This document shows, piece by piece, positions 44,445 to 53,329 of a DNA stretch of 64,000 bases. The notes below the pieces were generated by a model. That model had not been told where the DNA came from. It made no database searches and saw only the letters and a list, made by a program, of their open reading frames with translations. Source of the stretch: Paraburkholderia fungorum (lineage in GTDB: Bacteria; Pseudomonadota; Gammaproteobacteria; Burkholderiales; Burkholderiaceae); contig NZ_CADFGE010000001.1 in the NCBI RefSeq assembly GCF_902833645.1, positions 496,001-560,000 on the forward strand. The letters are read 5' to 3'. A program made the position numbers and the translations under genes. The stretch's first letter is position 1, and every line of letters starts with the position of its first letter.

Positions 44445-44792
44445 ATGACCCAGTTGAAACTGCTTTCACCCGAGATCGCGCAGCAATCGATTTCGCGGAG
44501 GGAGATTGTCTTGCCGCTCAACGTAGCCATTGAAGCGGTCGACTACTGTGCTATCAATCATATTCATATGCTGGGGTGGGAGGGATGGCTCCAGACCCCG
44601 GATGGGCGGGTCGGTCACGGCAGCGCACCGCAGGGTACTGTCAGTCTTGAGGGTCTCTCGATAACGGATGCGGCAGAATTCTGCCGCAACACAATCCGAG
44701 CTGCCGCACTGGAGTGGTCAGAGAATCATCCGGAGGCTACAGACCGTCTGTACTTCTGTATCACCATTAACTCGAACGGTATCCCTACATGA
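44445..44792 (+). CDS. Small hypothetical protein, possible immunity protein
   Basis: A 115-residue protein: MTQLKLLSPEIAQQSISRREIVLPLNVAIEAVDYCAINHIHMLGWEGWLQTPDGRVGHG. The LGWEGWL-PDGRVGH segment looks like a conserved core. Its stop overlaps the start of the next gene (ATGA), so they form a two-gene unit. No toxin with a recognisable domain is adjacent. Small, acidic, paired ORFs like this are typical of orphan immunity genes, but I cannot assign a family. The alternative start at 44436 adds three residues. Confidence 0.6.
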   Translation: MTQLKLLSPEIAQQSISRREIVLPLNVAIEAVDYCAINHIHMLGWEGWLQTPDGRVGHGSAPQGTVSLEGLSITDAAEFCRNTIRAAALEWSENHPEATDRLYFCITINSNGIPT

Positions 44793-45409
44793 GTTACGAC
44801 TATGCACGGCTTGTTGAGAAAATTATAGAAGTCACTGCCGCTGATGGCACTACTACTCAGCGTATGCTCGAGGTATTGGAAGAATGCGCGCGGCAAAAGC
44901 CGCACCCCGATTGGGCATTGTTTTCGGAAATCGATTTTGAGGCAGACTCGGTTCGTATTGAGCGGTGGCTTTCAACAGCGTTCGGTTCCCAGCGCGCGCA
45001 CAGTGTTGTGCGTGGATTATGGTTCGGACTTGTCAACCTGGGCGATGACAGGAGTGCAACAGTTGACGTGTATGTCGGAGGCAGCCCTCGCTTTGATGGT
45101 GATGGTATTGCGTGGGCGTCCGAGGTTTTTCCAGTCGACGAGCGCAATTATCTTGGCTCTGAAGTGCTGCATGAAATATATAAGCAAGCATATCGGGAAG
45201 CGAAAGGTTCGCTAGGAAACCATGCCGAGTATCCTCTGGCGTTAGCGTATGGCGCAATTGTTGCAATTCAAGCCCTGAGGGATGAAGGCGAACTTCCGTT
45301 TGCTCTTACGTCTGTAGTGGGTGCAGCTGCGGGCTTCGACAGCGGAGATTTCCTTTTCTTGGGTACTTTGGAGCAGAGGGACTTTCATAAGGCCATCCGA
45401 GTCGGTTGA
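44789..45409 (+). CDS. Hypothetical protein, translationally coupled
   Basis: This 206-residue soluble acidic protein starts MSYDYARLVEKIIEVTAADGTTTQRMLEVLEE and contains ADSVRIERWLSTAFGSQRAHSVVRGLWFGLVNL and NYLGSEVLHEIYKQAYREA. I recognise no family. It is co-translated with the preceding gene. The composition (acidic, many aromatic residues, no signal peptide) fits a cytoplasmic protein. AT-richer codons than the metabolic genes suggest horizontal origin. Confidence 0.6.
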   Translation: MSYDYARLVEKIIEVTAADGTTTQRMLEVLEECARQKPHPDWALFSEIDFEADSVRIERWLSTAFGSQRAHSVVRGLWFGLVNLGDDRSATVDVYVGGSPRFDGDGIAWASEVFPVDERNYLGSEVLHEIYKQAYREAKGSLGNHAEYPLALAYGAIVAIQALRDEGELPFALTSVVGAAAGFDSGDFLFLGTLEQRDFHKAIRVG

Positions 45410-45844
45410 ATATGATCCGCCGCGACTGTCCGCTAATGAAAAAACTGAGGGACCGCTCTGGGTCGATGACGGTCCGCCGTGTCGGGCAGCAGTCGGCCAC
45501 TTTGAGACGTTCGAGATCGTCACTAAATTGCTGGCAATCAATGAGACCATGGCGTCCGATCGCGTTACGTTACACGAGATTCGCGCGCCAAGATGTTCTG
45601 CAATACATTTGCTTTGTAAAGTGGCCTCTCATCTGAATCGTGCTTCCAAAGCATTGTTTCCAATGCGCTTTCCCAGCCTCGCTCCTGCATTAAAAAAACG
45701 GCATAGGTCTTGCATGCGAGGGTGCCGGGAAGTGAAGGGCGTCGCGAGTTGCGCTACCGATGAACGGATCGCTGCAACTCGCGGATGCTACCTATTGAGG
45801 TGACCGAAAGTCCGCACGGGGGACATTTGAAAAACACACGCTTA
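45410..45844 (+). other. Gap with decayed coding traces
   Basis: A frame that overlaps the end of the preceding gene continues with EYDPPRLSANEKTEGPLWVDDGPPCRAAVGHFETFEIV, then loses protein-like character. It may be a frameshifted remnant. No start or ribosome site supports an intact gene. Confidence 0.3.
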
Positions 45845-46429
45845 ATGCAACGGGTTCTGAGTTTCGCGTGGTACATGACCGTAGCGCTTGCAGTTGTATT
45901 GGTCAACGGATGTGTACTGTCGGAGTCTGGCGCGCGGAAGTCAGATTCGCAAAGCTCCTCTGCCGGGACGGGATGCTCAGTCAGGCGCCTTCTGCTTGAT
46001 GTACAACATCTGATCGATAGTGGGCGAGTCACAAACGCTGACGACCTCCAATATTACTTGGGTATATCGGTGGCTCCAGCAACCAATAACGAAGGTTTGC
46101 AGGATGTGTCCGGCCCGAAGCACGACGTTTATTCATACCGGCTTAAAATTGCACCTCTGGAGTTCTCTTCGGAAAATTTCTTTTACAGTGTCCGTCGGCC
46201 GATGAACGACTTGGCGCGGGCCAATTTCTCCGTGTTCATGTCCCCGCGATACCAATGTATCTCTATGTCAGAGGTTCAGGCGGTATTTGGTCAGGGAGCG
46301 ACCTATGCGACGACTGATGGCGGTGGCTACAGTCTACTTTTTAAGTTCAGTGATGCCCCGCGAACGAGGTTGAGCTTTCAATTTTCGCCTGGGAAGTGTC
46401 TGGTAGAAATCGCTATCCAGCAGAGATAG
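45845..46429 (+). CDS. Putative lipoprotein of unknown function
   Basis: A 194-residue protein starting MQRVLSFAWYMTVALAVVLVNGCVLSESG, with a lipobox (VNGC, Cys23). The mature part has GCSVRRLLLDVQHLIDSGRVTNADDLQYYLGISVAP, then SYRLKIAPLEFSSENFFYSVRRP and a final GGGYSLLFKFSDAPRTRLSFQFSPGKCLVEIAI sheet. It looks like a small periplasmic domain, of the sort found as immunity proteins for exported toxins, but no family is recognised. A longer start at 45785 would bury the signal. Confidence 0.65.
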   Translation: MQRVLSFAWYMTVALAVVLVNGCVLSESGARKSDSQSSSAGTGCSVRRLLLDVQHLIDSGRVTNADDLQYYLGISVAPATNNEGLQDVSGPKHDVYSYRLKIAPLEFSSENFFYSVRRPMNDLARANFSVFMSPRYQCISMSEVQAVFGQGATYATTDGGGYSLLFKFSDAPRTRLSFQFSPGKCLVEIAIQQR

Positions 46430-46617
46430 CAGGGGTATTTCCGATGGATGAGAGCCCGTACTAATGTTACAGATGACCGCTTTCAAGAGATATGAAGACC
46501 CGTGTTGGGTCGAACCGAGCCCGATTCGCGGGGCCGCACGTGACCACAAAGGTACGCTCGACACGCCCGCCCACGTCGTCGACAATTGATTTCCATTTCG
46601 CCGACAGTATCGTTCCC

Positions 46618-47004
46618 ATGCTGAGAAAAAGAGCACTCACCTTTCTGTGCCTCGCTTTATTCGCGGGCAGCGCATCAGCTTCAGAGCAGTCACCGAGGCC
46701 GCCAGGACCGGTAATGATGGTCCATTTCGATTACTACCCTAAGGACTTGCCGCGAATTCACGTTCTGGAGCATCGGCTAGAAAGCGCGATCAAGCATGCG
46801 GGTGTCGGTGAACTCGGTGAGACCGAATTACACGTGGATGGCAACGACGGTTATTTGTATATGTACGGCCCAGATTCGGATCGACTGTATGTGGTGGCAA
46901 GCCCGATCCTGAAGTCGTCCAGACTATTGACGGACGCTGAAGTCACGAAGTGGTACGGTCCCCGCACGGAAACCTTCGCGTTACACCGAGGCGGCGCGCG
47001 ATAA
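46618..47004 (+). CDS. Small secreted protein of unknown function
   Basis: A 128-residue protein with a signal peptide (MLRKRALTFLCLALFAGSASASEQ, cleavage near residue 22) and a compact mature domain: MMVHFDYYPKDLPRIHVLEHRLESAIKHAGVGELGETELHVDGNDGYLYMYGPDSDRLYVVASPIL. It reads as an alternating helix and strand fold. The frame is open from 46492 but the upstream part is Arg-rich and unlikely to be translated. Function unknown. Confidence 0.65.
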   Translation: MLRKRALTFLCLALFAGSASASEQSPRPPGPVMMVHFDYYPKDLPRIHVLEHRLESAIKHAGVGELGETELHVDGNDGYLYMYGPDSDRLYVVASPILKSSRLLTDAEVTKWYGPRTETFALHRGGAR

Positions 47005-47215
47005 CGGCGCGACTGTCGAACTCGCCAGTAGCGCGCGAGTGAGGTTTGCGTCGAACGGGCTCGGCCGTTTCCTGCCTGCGGATTGGACCCGAAGAAGTCT
47101 GCTGTTCCAGACACAAGACACGATCAGTTTCAGCATCGCGCGGAAAGCGGTGCCGTCGGTCAGTTGCAGTTCGTACGTGCATTGGGCGCGCGTGCCATCG
47201 CCTCGCGCATCCGGA

Positions 47216-48799
47216 TTAATGATGGATCAACTGAAGCGTCGATCTGCTTTCGCTAAGCCAGACGATAAGTTCATTAGCCCGCATGGCCTTCGCAAACAAC
47301 CAACCCTGCCCATACTGCACACCTCTGTGCACCAGATATTCGACCTGGACTTCGCGCTCGACGCCTTCGGCCACGATTTCAACCCCCAGTTCGTGTGCCA
47401 TCTCGATGATATGCGGCGCGACGACGCTCGATGCCGCGTCTTGTGCAATGGTGTCGATAAATGACTTGTCGATTTTCAGGACATCGATCGTAAAGGTTTG
47501 AAGATACGACAGGCTGGAATAGCCCGTTCCAAAGTCATCGATATAGACAGGGTGGCCGGCGTCCCTGAATGCGGCTATGGTTTGCCGCGTTGCGTCGGCA
47601 TCCATGAAGCTTCGCTCTGTTGCTTCGATTCTGACCTGAGCGGGTCGAATACCGGTCCCCTGCAGCCGCGCTGTAAGAACGCTCAGGAAGCGCCGCGTCC
47701 GCAAATCGTCGCTGCTCACATTGAGTGAAACGTAGAACGAGGGGCGTGAGCGCAAGAGCTTCGACAGCTCGTCAATCGTCTTGTCCAGTACGAGGTCAGT
47801 CAACTGCTGAATAAGACCGTTTTGCTCCGCGACCGCGACAAAGATTTCCGGCGAGATGTTGCGTCCGTTCAGGTTCCACCTGACGAGCGCCTCTACGCCA
47901 ACGCATTCGCCGCTCGTGAGGTGGATGATTGGCTGGAACACCACATCGAGTTTCTTGCGTGCTATCGCCCATGCGAGCGTCGCCGGGAAGGAGAGTTGAC
48001 GCGAGATTCGCCTGAACGCAATCCAGCCGAGCACAGCGCCAACAATGAGACCAATCGAAAGCCACATCACGAGCAACCCACGCCAGTGACCCACGAGGCT
48101 GCTGCGAGGAGACTTGACTACCACCCCGAGCGGCCGGCTTGACGAACGGGCGACAGCATAGTGCCATTGTTCATCGCTCACATTCCCAGCCAGCTTCCAT
48201 GCGTTGAGCATATCGTCGGCGTCCGCACCAGGCGACGACGCAAGGATTGTGTTTGTCTCGACGTTGATCGCTGCGACCGGTCTTCCAGCGGGGTCGATAA
48301 TATCGACGTAGGACTGGGGGTCGATCGAGACGTAATTTCCATTGCGACCAATCTGAATATCCTGGCGCTCGTCGCTGAGGGGGTTCCGCTGCCGGTACCA
48401 AAACAGATAGCCGTCCTTGCTCCGCCAATCGGGCGGGGGCATCGTCAGATGCTGTGCCCGAACGTCGCCTAGAAGCGGTGAGCATAGATATTGTCCGTCA
48501 CTGTAAGCACCTGCGTCCTGTACGTACCGGTAATTGAAAACCACGCGGGCAAACTGCGCGACCTTGGCGGGAGAGCAGAGACCGCCGGGGAGCGCTTCCA
48601 TGTCGGCAATAGCGGCGAATGCCTGGTAGGTGACAAGCTCCGTGCGCATCACGGCTTTCGCGGCGAACTGCTGCAGATCTTCCTGCTCGCGACGTTCTGC
48701 ATCCTCGTCAGCGATATAGATGCTGGTCAGTACTGGGGCGACCGTAACTATGCAGCCCAGCGCGATAGAAGCAGAAATAAGCGACAGCCGCTTGATCAT
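47216..48799 (-). CDS. Cyclic-di-GMP phosphodiesterase with CSS-type sensor and EAL domain
   Basis: The 527-residue membrane protein has two helices (about 7-29 and 240-262) bracketing a periplasmic CSS-type sensor domain (LPGGLCSPAKV and a second Cys in QYLCSPLLG, which could form a redox disulfide), then an EAL domain (about 275-520). Active-site motifs are intact: EALVRW, IEATERSF, DDFGTGYSSLSYL, LKIDKSFI and VEIVAEGVE. It should hydrolyse c-di-GMP to pGpG under control of periplasmic thiol state, as known for this class. It is one of three c-di-GMP enzymes in 7 kb. Confidence 0.93.
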   Translation of the reverse strand: MIKRLSLISASIALGCIVTVAPVLTSIYIADEDAERREQEDLQQFAAKAVMRTELVTYQAFAAIADMEALPGGLCSPAKVAQFARVVFNYRYVQDAGAYSDGQYLCSPLLGDVRAQHLTMPPPDWRSKDGYLFWYRQRNPLSDERQDIQIGRNGNYVSIDPQSYVDIIDPAGRPVAAINVETNTILASSPGADADDMLNAWKLAGNVSDEQWHYAVARSSSRPLGVVVKSPRSSLVGHWRGLLVMWLSIGLIVGAVLGWIAFRRISRQLSFPATLAWAIARKKLDVVFQPIIHLTSGECVGVEALVRWNLNGRNISPEIFVAVAEQNGLIQQLTDLVLDKTIDELSKLLRSRPSFYVSLNVSSDDLRTRRFLSVLTARLQGTGIRPAQVRIEATERSFMDADATRQTIAAFRDAGHPVYIDDFGTGYSSLSYLQTFTIDVLKIDKSFIDTIAQDAASSVVAPHIIEMAHELGVEIVAEGVEREVQVEYLVHRGVQYGQGWLFAKAMRANELIVWLSESRSTLQLIHH

Positions 48800-49172
48800 C
48801 TCGCAAGTCTCGTCGTGAATGACCGCAAGGGAGGCTTCGCGCCACAGGTGCGGGATGCTCGGGGTCGAACGTATGGAATGACGATGCCAGCATCAAGGAT
48901 AGTATCTGGCGCTATTTTTTCAATGTATTCGATTTATGTGTCCTCTATTAGCCGATCTCTCACTCATCATTTCCAGGCGCGCTAATGGGGGCCCAGAAAG
49001 CAAAAACCCGCCTTCTGGGCGGGTTGTGAATGTGTATCGTCAACTCAATAGCTATTCCGCCGAGACTGTCGCGGCGGTAATAATCGAGTCGATGTGGGAT
49101 CGGTTTAAGTGCCAAAGCATAATGCGGCACACGGAACGAGACAAGCACCAGTCGCTGTGACAATGAGCTGTC
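48800..49172. other. Gap with minus-strand terminator
   Basis: The only clear element is AACCCGCC (49005-49012) pairing GGCGGGTT (49018-49025), followed on the minus strand by TTTTTGC: a textbook rho-independent terminator for the minus-strand gene at 49173-49394. Short frames covering it are not protein-like. Confidence 0.4.
49002..49025 (-). terminator. Rho-independent terminator
   Basis: 8-bp stem (49005-49012 with 49018-49025), 5-base loop, followed on the minus strand by five T residues. Confidence 0.75.
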
Positions 49173-49394
49173 TTACCCAGGCTGCGAAGGTTGCGCGGGT
49201 ATCTGCGTGATCGTCCGGGGGAAAAGGCATAGAGGTATTTTTACATGCATGTTTTGATTGCTGCATACGTGGCCCGCGTAATCGACGATCTCGCCCTGCG
49301 TAGTCGGCTCGTCGGTCACCGAGCGGGTCGCGGGTTCTGTTGTACAAGCGGTCAACAGCACTAAAAATTGGAAAGCAATGACAACGCGCTTCAT
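49173..49394 (-). CDS. Small putative lipoprotein
   Basis: A 73-residue ORF starting MKRVVIAFQFLVLLTACTTEP, a short lipoprotein signal with Cys17, followed by a polar tail with two further Cys (HVCSNQNMHVKIPLCLFP). A terminator lies about 150 bases downstream on the same strand. Small size makes it uncertain, but the signal and start are good. Function unknown. Confidence 0.55.
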   Translation of the reverse strand: MKRVVIAFQFLVLLTACTTEPATRSVTDEPTTQGEIVDYAGHVCSNQNMHVKIPLCLFPRTITQIPAQPSQPG

Positions 49395-49451
49395 GTTATG
49401 GACCTAGGATGACCACTAAACCAACCGGGCATGTGAATCAGAACAGCGCAG

Positions 49452-50042
49452 TCACTCTTTACCAGGCTCCGGCGTCGGACCTCTAAGAGACACGCGCGCG
49501 TTGTCACCCTGGGCGTCGCCATGTGCGAGCTCGTCGTACTTATCCTTCGATATTCCGCGCTCGGCGTAGATAAAGGCGGCGACTTGCCACATCGCCTGGT
49601 CTGACTGCGTCTTCCCGAACGATGGCATAGCCGTCATGTTCACCCCATGCTTGATCGTCCAAAACATCAGCGCCGGCTTATTCCTACGGCTGGCAGACAA
49701 GAGCGAGGGCGCGGCGGGTTGAATACCTTGTCCGGTGGCACTCAGTGGCCGGTCGGGCGCACCGTGGCAGAGGGCACAGGTGGAGTCGTACATCCGCGCA
49801 CCTGAACGAATGTTTTCAAACGACAGCAGGTCGCCAGGCGCGACGTCAGATCCGGCGTGCCGGTGCAACGAGGCTTCATACGTTCCATGCAACAGCTTCG
49901 CTACGAGCGGGTTGTCTTTAGAACTTGCCGAGACGTCATACACGCCGGAATACATAAAGGCCAAACCTGCAGCGACGAGCAAAAGGAACAACGCAGCAAC
50001 GGTTGCGACAATCGTCGCAATTCTGGAACGAAGGGACAGCAT
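49452..50042 (-). CDS. Membrane-anchored cytochrome c
   Basis: A 196-residue protein with an N-terminal membrane anchor (about 7-30) and one class I cytochrome c domain: heme motif CALCH (Cys89, Cys92, His93) and axial Met in NMTAMPSFGK. It sits in the periplasm. No oxidase or dehydrogenase is adjacent, so its partner is unknown. Stand-alone cytochromes of this kind often accept electrons from periplasmic dehydrogenases, and the periplasmic IorA/IorB enzyme encoded 15 kb away is one candidate (speculative). Confidence 0.85.
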   Translation of the reverse strand: MLSLRSRIATIVATVAALFLLLVAAGLAFMYSGVYDVSASSKDNPLVAKLLHGTYEASLHRHAGSDVAPGDLLSFENIRSGARMYDSTCALCHGAPDRPLSATGQGIQPAAPSLLSASRRNKPALMFWTIKHGVNMTAMPSFGKTQSDQAMWQVAAFIYAERGISKDKYDELAHGDAQGDNARVSLRGPTPEPGKE

Positions 50043-50249
50043 GATGGGCGCGCCGTGTAGGGTTGGTGAACTCCTATTCTCCGTGGCCCTGCTTACCGAA
50101 CAGCGACGCGCAGATTACCGATTTGTTATCTGACATGGCCGAGCAGGCCGCCTCGGTCCAGGCCGGACCTGAGTGGGCCAGGCGCAGTCATTCGACACCT
50201 CGGCCTGAATCGTCGACAATCAGCCGATCTGACAATCCAGTTTTCATCA

Positions 50250-50861
50250 ATGTCGATCGACGTTCCGGGAACCGAAGGTTATGCCGAGTATGCCGCGGCC
50301 TTGGCTAATGATTGGCACAAGATTTCGTTCCGAGACCACCACCAGCCCGTTCTGCATCTGATACCAACGGCACCTTCGCGCATTCTCGACGTGGGTGCCG
50401 GCATGGGCCGCGACGCTGCCGCATTGGCATCGATGGGGCACGCGGTGGTAGCGGTTGAGCCCGTCGACGAATTGCGGGCTGCTGCGATCAACTTCTATCC
50501 GGCTTCCAGCGTCGTCTGGCTCGACGACAGCCTTCCAGAACTCCGCCTCGTCCGGGAGAGGGCGGACACCTTCAACGTTGTCATGATTACCGCGGTATGG
50601 ATGCATCTCGACGAAGCGCAGCGTCGACGAGGCATGGGCACCCTCTCTGAACTGCTAGACGACGGCGGCCTCCTCATCATGTCGTTGCGTCATGGGCCGG
50701 TCCCGGCGCGGCGGCGCATGTTTGACGTCTCCGCCGCTGACACGATCAGGCTTGCCGAGGCCCATCGTCTGCAACTTGTGCTCAATGTTTGCAGCGACTC
50801 AGCTCAGCAAGCAAACAGGAACAGGGGAGTCATCTGGACTCGGCTTGCTTTCCGGAAGTGA
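50250..50861 (+). CDS. Class I SAM-dependent methyltransferase
   Basis: A 203-residue Rossmann methyltransferase: motif I ILDVGAGMGRDAAALASMG (about 46-64), the acidic residue after strand 2 in VVAVEPVDELR, and motif post-I/II FNVVMITAVWMHLDEAQRRRGMGTLSELL. It starts with MSIDVPGTEGYAEYAAALANDWHKISF and has the size of small-molecule methyltransferases of the TehB/UbiE-like type. Its 3' end overlaps the convergent GGDEF gene by 32 bases. Substrate unknown. Confidence 0.85.
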   Translation: MSIDVPGTEGYAEYAAALANDWHKISFRDHHQPVLHLIPTAPSRILDVGAGMGRDAAALASMGHAVVAVEPVDELRAAAINFYPASSVVWLDDSLPELRLVRERADTFNVVMITAVWMHLDEAQRRRGMGTLSELLDDGGLLIMSLRHGPVPARRRMFDVSAADTIRLAEAHRLQLVLNVCSDSAQQANRNRGVIWTRLAFRK

Positions 50862-52263
50862 GGATCTGTGTGGCGGCGACCGCGTTTGGCGACTCCCGCC
50901 CGGCAATTTCCGTGGCATCGACCACCCGATTGCGACCGCATGCCTTCGCCCGGTATAGGGCTGTGTCTGCGAGCCCCAGCAATGCGGACGCCGACTCTGG
51001 CTGGTGGGGCAACGTGCTCGCCAGGCCGACCGAGACGGTGACGGGGGCGCCGCTCGGGGATGCCGACCGGATCCCGCGTTTCTCGACGGCGGCTCTCAAC
51101 GATTCCGCGACGCGCAGTGCCGCCGCCTTATCGCACGCCGGGAGAACCACCACGAATTCTTCGCCGCCGTAGCGCGCGACGAAATCGCTCTGCCGCCGCA
51201 GCGTGCTCGAGAGCGCGCCTGCGACTTCCTTCAGGCAGTCGTCGCCCGCCATATGTCCAAACGTATCGTTGTACTGCTTGAAGTGGTCGACATCGAGCAG
51301 CAATACGCAAAACGGCTGGTTGCTGGCCGAAGCTCCGGCAAAGTCGCGCGCGAACCGGTCGTTGAAATAGGCGCGGTTGAAAACGCCCGTCAGGCCGTCG
51401 CGAGCCGACGTCTCAACGAGCTTCCGGTGGGTCTCGGACAACCGCCGGTAGAGGCCCGTCGTCTCGTAGATGAGCATGCCGAGCACGGCGCTCGATGACA
51501 CCATCGAGGCGACGCGCGCTGCGTACCACCCGACGCTGTATCGCGCGCCCGCGGAGAGGGTGAGCGTCACATCGATGAGCGCACTGAGGAGCGCGATGGC
51601 GAGCCACAAGTCCATCAACGAGCGCAGGCGGGTCGTCGACACATGCAGTCCCAGCGCCGCGAGGCAGAGCGCTCCGACAATGATCCCCGCGGGGCTGTCG
51701 GACAACTGGGCGTACGAACCCGATGTCGCGACAACAGGTGGGAGGTGCGAGTGTCCGGCGGTGGCGAGGATGCACAGGCCGACTGCCACAGCCACGGCAC
51801 CGATTGCGACGGCTCTGCCGCGAGCGCGGTGCGTCAAGCTCGGCGGAACGGACCGGGCGAACAGCGATGCCGTCACCAACGCGGGGAAGCCGCCGTGCCA
51901 GAACACCCAGATCCATACCGCTGTCTGCGGTCCCGCGCCTAGCAGGCCGGTAGGCGAAAACACGCCCGGAAAGACGAGCAACTGGATGGCGGCGATGACG
52001 CTGGTAAACGCGTAGGCGCCGCTCAGAGCCGCGAACAGAAGCCTGCCCGAGACGGCGTACTGCGTCCACAGCAGCAGCGCTGTCAGGCCTTCGGTCAACG
52101 TAACCCACGTAATGAACACCGGAAAAAACGGCGCAACCACCAAGCCCGGATCTTTGGCGTGTGGCCAGACCAGCGCGGCGGCGGCAATCGCAAGCGCCGC
52201 GACAATCGCGGCCATGACACGATGCCGGGGCGTGGACGGCAGGTGGATAAGCGTTGTTTGCAT
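50830..52263 (-). CDS. Diguanylate cyclase with MASE-type membrane sensor
   Basis: A 477-residue protein with eight or so membrane helices (about 15-275) in the style of a MASE4 sensor, then a GGDEF domain. The active site is GGEEF, an accepted variant, preceded by RQSD, the RxxD inhibitory site five residues upstream. DGLTGVFNRAYFNDRF and LLDVDHFKQYNDTFGH are the usual substrate and metal motifs. It should make c-di-GMP in response to an unknown membrane signal. The start could also be the GTG at 52296. Confidence 0.9.
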   Translation of the reverse strand: MQTTLIHLPSTPRHRVMAAIVAALAIAAAALVWPHAKDPGLVVAPFFPVFITWVTLTEGLTALLLWTQYAVSGRLLFAALSGAYAFTSVIAAIQLLVFPGVFSPTGLLGAGPQTAVWIWVFWHGGFPALVTASLFARSVPPSLTHRARGRAVAIGAVAVAVGLCILATAGHSHLPPVVATSGSYAQLSDSPAGIIVGALCLAALGLHVSTTRLRSLMDLWLAIALLSALIDVTLTLSAGARYSVGWYAARVASMVSSSAVLGMLIYETTGLYRRLSETHRKLVETSARDGLTGVFNRAYFNDRFARDFAGASASNQPFCVLLLDVDHFKQYNDTFGHMAGDDCLKEVAGALSSTLRRQSDFVARYGGEEFVVVLPACDKAAALRVAESLRAAVEKRGIRSASPSGAPVTVSVGLASTLPHQPESASALLGLADTALYRAKACGRNRVVDATEIAGRESPNAVAATQILTSGKQAESR

Positions 52264-52540
52264 GGAAGAAGGAGGCGCAGCTGCGGCAGACGCCACTATA
52301 AACCTTGCCGCAGAGTGGGAGCCTCTGTTTTACGGCGGCCGGCGGAGTTTCTTTAGCGCTGGAACTATTGCACGCCGCTTCGTGGCAACTGACCGACAGC
52401 CTTAAGCGCGAATTCGTCGTCCTAGGCGAAGAGTTGCATGGGTGCAGTGCGATCAGGCTGACGAAATTCCGGGTTCGGCCAACTACGGACGTTGCCCACC
52501 GGTGTCTGGATTGCTAACAATCGACGCCGTGAAGCGATGC
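52264..52540. other. Non-coding gap
   Basis: No supported gene. The segment GGGTTCGGCCAACTACGGACGTTG resembles the dispersed repeats seen in other gaps of the accessory region. Confidence 0.3.
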
Positions 52541-52708
52541 TTACCGGCTGCTCATAAGCCGCTTCACGTCAATTGAGTCTGGACCGCCCCAAGCGTAAGG
52601 CACATGCCAGTTAATAAACAGCAGGATGTTTTTTGTTGCGGGGTCGTAGATTTCCTGAACGCTCTTCACCTTGAACACCACACCTTTGTGGTTGACTACT
52701 GGTGGCAC
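52541..52708 (-). pseudogene. C-terminal fragment of an unknown protein
   Basis: A short minus-strand frame, below the usual length cut-off, reads VNHKGVVFKVKSVQEIYDPA then TKNILLFINWHVPYAWGGPD and SIDVKRLMSSR. Its composition is clearly protein-like. An in-frame stop lies about 20 codons upstream of the GTG at 52708 with no good start, so it is probably the tail of a broken gene. It could instead be a genuine 55-residue protein. Family unknown. Confidence 0.4.
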
Positions 52709-52782
52709 ACAAGGTCTGCGACATACCCGTCATCTAGATGAGGTTATGCCCGGTCACGGCGCTGCCGGGTCGGCGGAGGATA

Positions 52783-53106
52783 TCAATGATGCTGATTCAG
52801 AAGTTGGAGCAAGGGCGGCCCAATCAAGAGCAAAGCTATGCACCCTATGACGCACCACAAAAATAGCGTGTGAATTCGCGTGATAAATCCAGACCGTTGA
52901 AGCACGCCCGGATTCTGGCGCACGATGCGATTGATGAGCACGCCGCTAAGTCCCGTCAGCAAGCCAAAAATCAAGATTTCGGCGACTCTGTGGTGAGCAA
53001 GGGAAATCAGGACGCCGAGGATGCCGATGGCCTGCAAAATATAAAGGCTGAATCCCATTTTTCTTAGCGTTCTCGTCATCCCTTGTTTTAGATTAATCCG
53101 TTCCAC
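52783..53106 (-). CDS. Small membrane protein
   Basis: A 107-residue protein with three hydrophobic segments (about 18-38, 42-62 and 82-102): FSLYILQAIGILGVLISLA, EILIFGLLTGLSGVLINRIV and LFLWCVIGCIALLLIGPPLL. The hydrophobic periodicity and Lys/Arg-rich N-terminus support a real inner-membrane protein. No family is recognised. It stands alone between two accessory gene groups. Confidence 0.6.
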   Translation of the reverse strand: MERINLKQGMTRTLRKMGFSLYILQAIGILGVLISLAHHRVAEILIFGLLTGLSGVLINRIVRQNPGVLQRSGFITRIHTLFLWCVIGCIALLLIGPPLLQLLNQHH

Positions 53107-53329
53107 CGCTTGCTCGGATATCGACAGCTACCACGCATTCTTTTATCCCGGCCGAAGGAAATGTGCGCGGAAGCGACGCACCGAATCATTCAAATCGCTT
53201 CGCATGGCATGAACTGCGATTTCAATTCGATTGAGGTAATGGAAGCGCGCAGCCGCGAGAAAAGCCGCGAGGAAACGCGGCGAGTGATCTGCGCTGTTCT
53301 GTTAGAGTGCCGACGAGCTTTCCAAACTT

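Noticed and set aside
46464..46589. 41-codon frame with RYEDPCWVEPSPIRGAA
   Set aside because: No ribosome site and no recognisable family; may be a gene remnant, but too short to support.
48960..49163. Minus-strand 67-codon ORF
   Set aside because: It runs across a clear rho-independent terminator of the same strand and lacks protein-like composition.
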